Assembly: GCA_029948255.1 (NCBI GenBank)
Contig: JALIZF010001248.1
Span: 1-64,000, forward strand
Reading direction: 5' to 3'
Source: Telmatactis stephensoni
Lineage: Eukaryota > Cnidaria > Anthozoa > Actiniaria > Isophelliidae
DNA length: 64,000 bases
Both the position numbers and the translations under genes were made by a program. Position 1 is the stretch's first letter. Each line of letters begins with the position of its first letter. A model generated the notes under the pieces. The model saw nothing but the letters and a program-made list of their open reading frames with translations, was not told the DNA's origin and searched no databases. Shown piece by piece: positions 23,641 through 33,433 of this stretch.

Positions 23641-26600
23641 TCCTATATTATTCTACAGGAGTGAGCTGAAGTTTCAAAGAAGGAATATACTAGTGTTTTC
23701 CTTTCAACAAATGATACAGTTCTGTTGTCTTACAATGATTTCCGCCATAGTTTTCCCAACGATGATGTTCCTGGACAAACCATTCACAGCAGAAAAGGTC
23801 TTCTCCATTCTAGCTCTCTATAGCTGCTTGTTTCATTCAGCTCTGCTTGTAACGCGTGGAATCGTACGTATCCCAGATACCTTGGTTGCTATGCAACAAA
23901 TAGAACAGTTTATGAAACTGGATGAGTTGCGCACTAAAGATGACGATACAACACTATGTCGTGTGGTTGGTAACTCCACGTTTTTTGTCAACGATGGTTT
24001 TGACCAACTACAAGAAAACTTAAAGTCTGCTTTACCAACCACCGTGTTAAGTTTTGATCAATTAACCAATGGCAATCAAGCTACTGCAATATCAAAGAAG
24101 AACGAACAAATTTCTCGTGTGACGTTTAAAAATGCTTCTTTTAAGTGGAATATTAAAAGTCAAACCTCTGCATTGTCTGAGATATCACTAGACTTGGATG
24201 ATAATTCTTTGCTTTGCATGACAGGACCTTCAGATACTGGCAAAACAGCGCTGCTATTAGCAACACTAGAAGAAATTCCATTGGTCCACGGGAAGTTTAC
24301 TAATACAGGACGCACTGTGTATGCCCCGCAAGTACCGTGGGTTTTCACGGGAACACTGCGAGACAATATTTTGTTTAATTCTCCTTATGCAGAAGACAGG
24401 TATTGGAAGGTGATATACGCATGCGCACTAGACAAAGATATTGGCGAGTTTCCTAATGGTGAGTAACCATACCAATTTATCACAAAATCATTGTTCCGTG
24501 AATGCCCATATCTTAAAGGGAATCGACGCCCACTTTTCTCTATGTACTGAAGGATCCCATAAGTGTTTTGGGTGGCGTAGTGATGTAGTGGCGTCGTGGT
24601 TCACCACGGCATCTACAGTTTGATTGTCGCCTTGGATCACGTTACCTTCCTGGTTTTCAAATTCAGTATTTCTGCACATCAGCAATTAGCTAGCAAGATA
24701 CAATGTCTAATAATGTACGTAGTGAATGTTTCAAGCTAGTGTATTCGTTTGTTTGTTTGTTCTCTCAAAACATACAACGTTTGTCGTACTGACTGGTAAT
24801 GGTTCGTTCCACAGGTGACTTAACATTACTTGAAAGAAGTGGTGTGGCGTTAACTACTGAGCAGCGGGTGCGTGTCAGCTTAGCACGCGCAGCATACTGT
24901 GAAGCTGACGTGTATTTATTTGATGACAGCTTACGTTTACTTGATAACAAAACTGGTGAAAAATTAATGAAGAGACTCATCACTGGCGTACTGTGTGACA
25001 CGTGTCGCGTCATTGTCTCCAATAACCATGATATCATGCAACAATGCAATCATATTGCCGTCATGGAAAATGGAAGAATTAAAGAGCAAAGCACGTACCA
25101 ACAAATAAAGCACTTAATTGATAATGCACGGTCTACGGAAACCGCAAAAGACAATCACGAGTCAGTTAATCAACAAATTCATGAAATACACAGTAGACGA
25201 ACATCCAGCTCATCTAGCGACGCAGTAGTATTTGACGATGATTCGACGTCAACAGTCGATGGCGATTTTCCGGTTGCAACATCAAGCTGGTCGGTTTGTT
25301 GGAAATACTTACGTACTGGTCGTAGAGTGGTAATACTTACCTTGCTAGTGTTTCTAATGGTTATGGGACAAGGTATGTTGATAATCACGGACTGGTGGCT
25401 TGCACAGTGGAGCAACATGAATCCCCAAAGACAGGGCACTAGAAATACTGCCTATATATTCTATACTTGTGCTGCAGTCTCCGTTATGTTGATCTTGGTG
25501 CGAGCTGTTGTTTGTTTCTCCACCCTTCTCAAGACTTCAAATAAATTGCATAATAATATGGTTACCGCTGTACTCAAGGCTCAAGTTTCATTCTTTGACT
25601 CAAATCCATTGGAACAGATTCTACACAGGTAATCCACGCTGTCTGTCTGTCTTTCTGCCTGTCTGTCTGATTGACTGATTGACTAACTGACTGACTGACT
25701 GACTGACTGACTGACTGACTGACTGACTGACTGACTGACTGACTGACTGACTGACTGACTGACTGACTGACTGATGGCTATTTAACCATCACATATTAAC
25801 TAACAAATTGAATTACTAAAATTAAAAACTTTACTTCTAGGTTTTCAAAAGACACTTTTAACATGGACAATTTACTTCCCTATGGAATAAGTGAGAGCAT
25901 CCAGACATTGATATATGCTATGTCTGTGATAATCCTATGTACTGTGTTCAATCACTGGCTGCCATTAGTGGGTGTCCCAGTGCTTGCATTGACTGTGTGT
26001 CTACAACGATACGCTTTACGATCGATAAGGGATCTAAAGAAGCTTGAAGAGAGCTGTCACCATGACATGTCAGCACACTGTGCAACTACACTGCAGGGTT
26101 TAACATGCATTAGAGCCTTTAAAACGCAAGAGAGTTTCCTTCACAAGTTTAACAGGCAAGTCTTATGTCTTACAGCAGCATACACGGGTTCATTTTTTAA
26201 GCTCGATCGAACTATCCATAGCAGCATACAGCTTAACAAATAGGCTCATGCCCCCCGGCATCAGTCCTCCTCAACATTCAATTTCCTTGGTAGGATTAGT
26301 AGCCACTCACATGTTCAGGCCCAGCGGCCAGACGGAATTACTTAGACTTTCTCATCCTTTTTCCTCCATTTATTTTCTTGCTCTCTCTCTAGCTCTCGTT
26401 TTTCTTTTGGTTGAAACATTCTTATGCTCAATGGCACTAATTATGAACTCCTTGCACTTCCTCACCCGCGTTTGTGTGTATGTGTGAGTGGGGTGGGGTG
26501 GGGTGGGGTGGGGGTTGCTTTTTATAAGCCTTTGTTCAAATTCATTGGATTGCAGTGCAATATAGACTATGCATGAAACAAAGCCGTACATTAGTATATT

Positions 26601-28152
26601 AGAATGAGATAATAATAATAAATAATAATAATAACACTTTATTTGATTAGGGTAACTAGAATTACATTTAAGTAATTTTCATCATTGCATTCCTGTTCTA
26701 AATTACTAATCCTTTTGTCAAATTGAAAACAGCTTGCATTTAACAAATTCGCTTTTTTTCTTTGTTCTTATTCATGGTCCTTCTTTGTTCTTATTCATGG
26801 TTGCATTTATCTGCATTCCGCACAGGTTAGTGGACAACAGTACGCGTTCTTGTATGATGTACAATGCTGCAATACGTTGGCTTTGTCTAAGAACAGAACT
26901 CTTGTGTGGCCTGTTCGTACTTGGCGTAAGTCTTTCTGCGGTGTTTACAGAAATCAAGGCCGGTAAGATGAAATTTAGTTTGTTGGGACATTACTAGGGT
27001 GGTGTTTTAGCGTATTGAAACTGAAATCACTTGACGCAATTAGTCCCACTTTTCCCTTCCGATTTTAAAAACATGAGTTTTCAATAAACCTAGCTGGTCG
27101 CGTGAAAAAAATGCTTTCTTAATATACAGGAAAATCAAAATTAGCGAGACTTCTTGAAGTCTACTGGGCCAATGTGAATTGAGTTTGTTTGGTTTGCTGA
27201 TTTCTACAAGGATTTTTACACTGTTCACCTGAGTCTGTTTTTTTTTCTGTTACTAGGTTACGCGGGGATGTCACTGTTGTATGCCACTGAATTGTTCGCT
27301 GATATTCAGTGGATTGTCATAGTTACAGCGGAAACAGAAACCATTATGCACTCGTTTGCGCGAATACTGAGCTACAGTACTTTAGAACCCGAGCCTGGGT
27401 ATGCAGTGCAACAGCAATGCCCACAGGATTGGCCCCAGACCAGTGGCATAAAATGTCAAGGTTTGTCCTACGAAAGTGAGCCTCAAGAAAACCTTAAAGT
27501 GGCGAATCTTGATATTCTTCCCAACGAGAAAGTTGCAGTTGTTGGTCAGAAAGGCTCTGGTACATCATCTTTAATTGCTGCTTTATTTCGACTACCTCAG
27601 CCCAATGGTCGAGTATTTATCGATGAAATAAATATTTCCGAGCTTGCCTTACAAGACTCAAGACGTCTTTTTGGTCTCATCCCTGAAAGACCTCACCTTT
27701 TCATCACTTCACTCAGATTTAACCTTGATCCATGGAAAAAATTTAGCCACGTTGAACTTTGGAATGTTTTAGAAAAGCTCCAGCTTAAATCAAAAGTCCT
27801 GAATCAGCTTGACTCTAATTTACATGCCTCCATATCTAGTTTTACTACTAATGAGTTGAAATTAGTGGCTTTAGGACAGGCTTTGCTTGAAGAAAGAAAA
27901 ATATTGATTGTTATTGAGGATGAGACAAATCCTGATTGGTCCAACAAGCAAATTCGAGATATCGTACAAACTCTTTTCCATGACTGCACGGTCATCACCT
28001 TTGCGTACAGCCTGGACACTATCATGTGTAGTGATAAAATCCTTGTAATGAGACATGGGTGTGTAGAGGTTACCACACCTGAAGACCTCTCTAGACAAGA
28101 CGATGAACATTTAATGGATATTTTAAGTCGATACACTATAAACCCATTATAA
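19671..28152 (+). CDS. ABCC/MRP-family ABC protein with degenerate ATP sites
   Basis: Exons are 19671-19931, 21283-21534, 22320-22699, 23659-24458, 24815-25628, 25841-26155, 26826-26962 and 27257-28152. They join in phase to 1284 residues, about the length of ABCC4. The order is N-terminal segment, TMD1, NBD1, linker, TMD2, NBD2, with family hallmarks such as GIFSRLTFRWIN and RFSKDTFNMDNLLP. NBD1 keeps Walker A (GPSDTGKT, 487-494), the Q-loop (Q522) and a DD Walker B (599-602). Its signature is LTTEQ (577-581) instead of LSGGQ, and Asn634 sits where the H-loop His should be. NBD2 has GQKGSGTS (1083-1090), with Thr replacing the Walker A Lys. It also has Glu for the Q-loop Gln (1130), TTNEL for the signature, IED in Walker B and Tyr1237 for the H-loop His. 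The usual hydrolytic site is therefore lost. Intron 6 is GC-AG (AG|GCAAGT). Substrate unknown. Confidence 0.88.
21063..21112. repeat. short perfect hairpin in ABCC intron 1
   Basis: TAGCCTGCGTTGCTGGCG and its exact complement CGCCAGCAACGCAGGCTA are separated by about 14 bp. It looks like a minimal foldback element. Confidence 0.8.
21970..22100 (+). repeat. (TTTC)n microsatellite in ABCC intron 2
   Basis: Runs of TTTC with a few CTCT interruptions, between exons 2 and 3. Confidence 0.9.
22740..22897. mobile_element. hAT-like MITE in ABCC intron 3
   Basis: It starts CAGTGGCAGATCCAGGGGGG and ends GGACCCGCTACTG, so the termini are imperfect inverted repeats of the CAGTGGCGGATCCAGG type seen in hAT MITEs. 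There is no ORF. An 8-bp duplication is not convincing. Confidence 0.6.
23047..23245. mobile_element. foldback element in ABCC intron 3
   Basis: The two halves are inverted. GGAAAAAATGTCAATTCCCA pairs with the region around GAGAATTGAAATTTTTTCCC, and GGGAATCCGTTCTATTTT with AAATAGAACAGATTCCC. Subunits such as CTGGGTCTAAACTGGGAATC recur. Confidence 0.65.
23582..23642 (+). repeat. (TTTA)n microsatellite
   Basis: About 15 TTTA units immediately before the acceptor of ABCC exon 4, effectively inside its pyrimidine-rich approach. Confidence 0.95.
24540..24640 (+). repeat. possible tRNA-derived SINE fragment in ABCC intron 4
   Basis: TGGCGTAGTGA resembles a box A, and about 50 bases later AGTTTGATTGTC resembles a box B. 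GTGGTTCACCAC lies between them and can form a small stem. Both boxes deviate from consensus. Confidence 0.3.
25668..25774 (+). repeat. (GACT)n microsatellite
   Basis: About 25 units of GACT in the short intron between ABCC exons 5 and 6. Confidence 0.95.
26156..26825 (+). other. GC-AG intron in the ABCC gene
   Basis: The donor reads AACAG|GCAAGTC and the acceptor CCGCACAG|GTTAG. Taking GC as the donor joins HKFNR to LVDNSTRSCMM in phase. The region just inside has no in-phase GT donor that preserves homology. AG|GCAAGT is the standard form of this minor donor class. Confidence 0.8.
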
Positions 28153-28425
28153 ACTTACTACAATGGGAACCATAACATGACTTGAGCTACTCAACTGTCC
28201 AGTAATATCCAGACACTGAGTACAATCAGGAGGTTGAGAGACGTACGTCACGTGATGTAACTGTTGACCCTTGTTTGTGCTATAATGTATCATTTGTGTG
28301 TTGAAAATTTTCAAATCATCATGGACCTGCCCGAATTTCCCACAATTCATAACGTTCAGCACGCGGAAGTGATGCATGTCATAGGGCAAAAGTATTTAAG
28401 CAAACTAAAGATGTTTTAAATTCAG

Positions 28426-28431
28426 AATAAA
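28426..28431 (+). terminator. candidate polyadenylation signal of the ABCC gene
   Basis: AATAAA lies about 275 bases after the stop codon. It is the clearest match downstream, but cleavage was not tested. Confidence 0.4.
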
Positions 28432-28649
28432 AGTGTAGTACCTTCATTTTCGATGTAAGTGCATATGAGAACTATATAAGGAAATTGTTTGCAGTTTTAC
28501 TACTTCTAATATATCGAGTTCTATGCACATTTAGACTATTATCCTTTCCATGGAGAATAGCACATCCATACATGTTGTTATGGAAAAGCAAGATAATAAA
28601 GTGTTTTGTCTAATGATCAAACCATTTACTAAACTACAGCATTTCTAGA

Positions 28650-29110
28650 AGCAAAACTAATGCCCCATTCACACCAACAAGCTTAAACATGTTTAAAAGT
28701 GGTTAAGTTAAACAAGGTTAAAAATTAGTTGCTCATACTGTGCTCACCTCACAACTAAACAAGGTAAAACCCATTTAATTAAATGTATTTTATCAAGGTT
28801 GTTTGAAATTTGTCTTTTCCAGATGACTGGAGAACGTAATCGAGAAACTGGAAAAACCTAAACCTGATTTAGCTAAACTAGTTTAGTTTAGTTTAGTTGG
28901 CATAAGTAGCGCCTTGAAATATGAAGCTCTTATTACTCGGGCTTCCGTAGGAACCCGAGTTATAAATTGGGCTTCGTTATTTTTTTTTTGTTTGCCTTCA
29001 GTCACAAATCGCAGTTTAGGCACTAAAGCGCATGCGTATAGATAGTAGAGCGCATGCGTGGAGGCTAAATCATCGAAGATGTCGCTGTCAAATTTAAGGG
29101 TAAATATGTT
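28650..29110. other. non-coding stretch after the ABCC gene
   Basis: There are repeated GTTTAGTTTA and AAACAAGGTTAAA words at 28690-28900 and no gene. It may be a decayed foldback. Confidence 0.35.
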
Positions 29111-29116
29111 GTCTAA

Positions 29117-29349
29117 GGCCAAGTTCAGACGTCGAACTTTTGCCGTGTCGAATCTAATAGTTGCAATTTGTAGATGAGAAGTGCGGCGTCTTAACCTATT
29201 GTATTTGACAGATTTGAGTAAGTATTAAATTGAACAATTCAGTTTGAATCAAATTTGTCAAATTCATTTGGTTCAGAGGCTGCACTTCTCATCTACAAAA
29301 CGCAACTATTAGATTCGACGCGGCAAAAGTTCGACGTCTGAACTGGGCC
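29117..29349. mobile_element. PIF/Harbinger-type MITE with about 70-bp TIRs
   Basis: The left end is GGCCAAGTTCAGACGTCGAA and the right end, reversed, is GGCCCAGTTCAGACGTCGAA. TAA occurs directly on both sides (29114-29116 and 29350-29352). The arms continue through TTTTGCCG, GTCGAATCTAATAGTTGC and GTAGATGAGAAGTGC. GGCC termini plus a TAA duplication is the PIF/Harbinger pattern. Confidence 0.9.
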
Positions 29350-30011
29350 TAATACGCTCAAATATTTTATCTATTTATTTATTTTTATTTATTTACATAC
29401 AAATGCACACACCATGTTCGCGGTAGACCCACACTAAAAGATGTCAAGCATTTTCGGAACGGGTCGGTCCGTGAACTTTACGAGAGATCAATTTACGAGC
29501 GAAAATTTTTGAGTGAACCTTCCATCGTGAATCTTATCGTGAACCATACTATACCTACTATATCAAATCTATCTATTGAGAACCATGCTGTATCAAATGA
29601 GTTATCTCATGTTCAGCGACGTAGACGTAATCGTGAACCAAGCAGAATACCAGTTCGAACTCTGAAACGTCTGAAGAACAAGAGCAGAAAGCTGAAGAGG
29701 TTTGTCTGTAAACATATTTGTCGCAGTATACCGCAGTCCTCTAAGCTGCATTGTTATGCGAAGTTTAGAAAAATTATTTCAAAAGATAAATATAGTGCAA
29801 AGCGAATAAGTCTGAATAAAATGACGCAAAATAAAAAGAAGTTTTTGATGAATTTCTCCAGAAGGGTTTATCAAGGGATAATGAAGTTCAAACATAGAGG
29901 TAGTCGGTATTTATCATTGTTTTCATGTAATAAACTTGATGAGCTGAGTCTTTACGAGACTGAGACGGAGCCACGTGGCGAATCATTGTGTATTTAATTA
30001 AATTGAGTAAA

Positions 30012-30035
30012 GATATAGAAAAGAATCCTGGTCCC
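30012..30035 (+). other. 2A-type ribosome-skipping motif (DIEKNPGP)
   Basis: Encodes D-I-E-K-N-P-G-P, a full match to the D-x-E-x-N-P-G-P consensus. It is out of frame with the long upstream ORF, which ends at 29997. Confidence 0.75.
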
Positions 30036-30147
30036 ATTCCAGTATATGTTAACCGTTACCCTAGCAAGACAATTGCAGCGCCATATAGCCAAGATCATAA
30101 TTGGATCTTGTTGCAATTATGAGTATTGGAAATCAGTTATATTTACA

Positions 30148-30409
30148 GGGTAGTAACGAGGTATATATTTTTTTCAGTGATCCCGATCCCAGGGCTAAAA
30201 ATGTAATCCTTGATCCCCAAAATAAGGACAATTTTGATCACTGATCCCGTAAAAAGTGATCCCTGAAAAATGGTGATCCCGATTCCAAAGACAGTGATCC
30301 CGATCCCAAGGCTAAAACTCTGATCCCTGAGACCAAACAATAACGTTCATGTGATCCCTGAGCCCCAAAATAACGCTGATCCCTGATCCCATATACCTCG
30401 TTACTACCC
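30148..30409. mobile_element. MITE with GGGTAGTAACGAGG ends
   Basis: The terminal inverted repeats are about 19 bp (GGGTAGTAACGAGGTATAT and complement). TTATATT is found at 30137-30143 and 30410-30416, with four extra bases (TACA) on the left. The interior is a loose tandem array of TGATCCCGATCCCA-like units. It splits the peptidase-like pseudogene. Confidence 0.8.
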
Positions 30410-30899
30410 TTATATTCAAGTTTAATGCAGACAGAATTACCACCAATGTTGAATATACTGACTATCAACTTCAATATAGTGAAAGCTACACCGGTACTAT
30501 ACATCAAGAAACTGCAATAGAAGGATATCAATACTGCACTTCTTTACAAAGAGCCTTTGAGTCACTTCTGTCTGAAAATTTCACCAATTTTGTGTTAACA
30601 GTTGGGTGCACAGCTGTTGCCATATATTGTAATGGTACTGCAGGTTTCAAAATATTTGATTCTCATGCAAGGGATTTATACGGTAGAAGCCATCCTCAAG
30701 GAACATGTGTACTGCTTGACCTATTGTCAATAAATGGTTTAGTTCATTATTTCCAGAGTATACATAACGTAATGTTTGAAATAAAAGGGGTGAAAATCCA
30801 GCATATTACCTCAAACCACTACATGCAAAACAAAGCCCAATCAAAGTGTTTCTGTAGCCATCTACTCTATCTGCTACTCTGTATAAAATCACCTAGCTA

Positions 30900-31050
30900 G
30901 AGTGATTTTCACCGGACTGTGAAATAGTTACTAAGCTAATAGACACTAATAGACTCTGCACCCATTGTTTTCTTTTGTTGCAATACAACTATTAGACACT
31001 ATTAAACATTGACTATTAGTAATTGTTTCACAGTCCGATGAAAATCACTC
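30900..31050. mobile_element. TA-flanked MITE (Tc1/mariner-like)
   Basis: The arms start GAGTGATTTTCACCGGACTG and end with CAGTCCGATGAAAATCACTC. TA is present on both sides. The arms are about 40 bp and the centre about 70 bp. Confidence 0.8.
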
Positions 31051-31199
31051 TACTGGAATTCAAACACTTTGCTTACTATAGTCGACAATGGTAGAAGATT
31101 ATATGACAGTTTATGTTTGAACAGTCATGCAACATTACTCGACTTACCAAAAACTGTTGATATTTGTGGAGCCAGAGTAAGTTTAGAGTTTTTACTGAC

Positions 31200-32059
31200 A
31201 GCTAAAAGTTAAAATAAAATAAAAAAGGTAACGAATATTAAAGTCAAACATAACTTGTTAAGGGCTTTCTGTGTAGGGGAGGAAAAGTTACACAAAACAA
31301 AGATTCTCAGCGCTAAGAAAAATTTGGGTATATACTTCATGACTGAATGTCAACATTGTCGCTCCTTAGGGTTGATTTAGGGTAGATATATGGTAGATGA
31401 CTATGGCATACAGCCATTAGTAGTTACCGAACTTTGTACGAAGAAAAATCAGAGGGTAAGCCAAAGGAAGCCCGAGTTCACGCAGATATGCGTCTTGTCT
31501 CTTATTTGTTTTTGGTGCTCCAAGGAACAGTCTTCGCTCCCTTTTCTATACCTGATCAACTCACGAAATTCCTACTTATTTAACTCTAGATCTATACCTT
31601 TAAAAATCATGTGCCCTTTACAATGCAGCTCCCCTTCAGTATATAGAATATATATTGAATTTTATGATTCTGCTCACTTTTTTAGATTTTAGTTGTTCAG
31701 CAGACTTAAATTTTCTTCTGTACTATCGAAACCGTACGTTCTTTGAATTGTCGATGAAAATAACCGACGCCACGCTTCAATGATCCCGGTGCCAGGCTGG
31801 CATAGTGATCACGTGATCAATAACTACGTTGCTTTTGCTTTTGCTGTCTTTTTTTGTTGTTGGAAATAGCAGTGATACAGGTGAAAACCTTACGCAGAAA
31901 AATGTGGATGATGTAAAACTTTTAAATTAGATCAAAAGATGTTAAGAACTGACTAGCCTTGATGGATTTGAATTCAGCCTCAGATAATTAAGTTCCGCGT
32001 GACGTTTTATATATATTTTTCAACAGTTCAAAGGACCGTCTGATTTTTATAGTAGTTCC
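31200..32059. other. non-coding stretch, nothing recognised
   Basis: No supported frame or repeat edge. A GTGATCACGTGATCA palindrome is at about 31806. Confidence 0.4.
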
Positions 32060-33043
32060 TCGTGTTCTTTTGTTTTCTCATCTGTCTTGTGGCGAATCAT
32101 TTGATAAATGAATTAAAATTTTCAGGCAGAGGTTATGTTTGGTAGGTCTATAGCCACATGTACTCTTGAAATATCCATTTTTCCTTTGTACTGTTCTTTA
32201 ATATAATGCGTGCAAGTCATTCTAAATCTAGACTCGTGCTATATACAGTGTAGAGAAACAACTGCAAAACGCGATCAATTTACCGTAAATCGTGAAACAA
32301 AACATCTAGTAACCTTGAATTAGCTGTTTTAGTATTTTTTACATGGCACTAGGATCATCCTAAAAGGCGAACCAACTTTACGTTTAGACTACATAACAAT
32401 TTTCCGTCACTCGAAGTAAACCGAAGCAGCTAGAGTTCAAAGAAATGAGTGTCACCCGAACAACCACGAGGCCCTCCAACATTAACGTTTCTTTATCCTT
32501 AGTTGGCGAAGTAATTCTACTTTTTCCGTTTACATGAAGTATTGTGGGATTTCACTTACGTGGTCTGCTGATCATAGAAAACCGAATTTTTTTCGTATCA
32601 GTGATTGTGAAAACAGCACAGTCACACCACGGCGCGGTCCGAATTACACTGAAACAAAAATTCTCTCTTTATTCAATATTTTTGTATGTGTAATATTTGC
32701 TATATTTTCTATATCAATTGATTTCAAAACTGGTTTATATGCCACATAAGCTATCTTTGGCTTTACTATTGTTATATAGTCAACGTAAAAAAATTAGCCT
32801 AATTATTGAAATAAATGAAATAAGCTAACGAGACGGCACTTGACCCACGGTACTAGTTTACATGACACCATCACAGAGCACTCGAATGACGAAATCCTTC
32901 TCAGTGGAAGAGTACCCACATCCATCACACTTAATGCTCTGTATACTATCTTTAATCGTTTTGTTGAAATCATAAATCAACTTTCCCTAATAAAATCCAG
33001 TCGCATTCTAGTATTTCTGACACCATACTTATTTTAAGCTACT

Positions 33044-33431
33044 CCCCGGGGGGGGACTCCATTGTAAAAGGATCGGGTATGCTCGTCGGAAATTTTCAAA
33101 AATACCCCTAAAAGATACCGGAAGTCTTTTTAAAAGGGCGTGGCCGGACGGTTTTTTAACCCCTAAGAGATACCAGCGATAACAAGCTAATGAACATTAT
33201 TATTATGAACACAAAATTTGATGGTCGACACGCTTTTGTTGGGTAAATTTCTTCCATTTGAGAACAAAATATTAAGCAATGGGCTCTTTTGATATCCTCA
33301 GAGAGACCAGGAAATGCTAAAACTCTAAACGTCAATTTTAACACCCTAAAAGATACCAAATCGCTGATTTTTACCCCTAAGAGATACGACGAGCATACCC
33401 GATCCTTTTACAATAGAGTCCCCCCCCCGGG
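33044..33431. mobile_element. foldback MITE, GCTCGTCG family, copy 2
   Basis: Inverted ends (CCCCGGGGGGGGACTCC and complement) are flanked by AGCTACT at 33037-33043 and 33432-33438. The paralogous site at about 39636 has a single AAGCTACTCC and no insert, which proves insertion after the duplication. It duplicated the methyltransferase stop codon region but left the TAG in place. The interior carries CCCCTAAAAGATACC repeats. Confidence 0.92.
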
Positions 33432-33433
33432 AG

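Larger units (their letters stand above)
29414..31190 (+). pseudogene. 2A-peptide plus peptidase-like element, decayed
   Basis: The first part (to 29997) is an open frame with a basic, Arg/Lys-rich middle (RRRRRNREPSR) and no start ATG that I could fix. At 30012-30035, in the next frame, comes DIEKNPGP, the core of a 2A ribosome-skipping motif, followed by PIPVYVNRYPSKTIAAPYSQ. From 30460 to 30897 a further frame reads like the C-terminal part of a papain-like or OTU/C76-like fold (FKIFDSHARDLYGRSHPQGT, with an SHARD motif). The expected catalytic Gln/Cys segment between these parts is absent. Two MITEs interrupt it (30148-30409, 30900-31050). Such 2A-led proteins occur in cnidarian mobile or multigene families, from memory. 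It is broken and presumably not functional. Confidence 0.6.
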
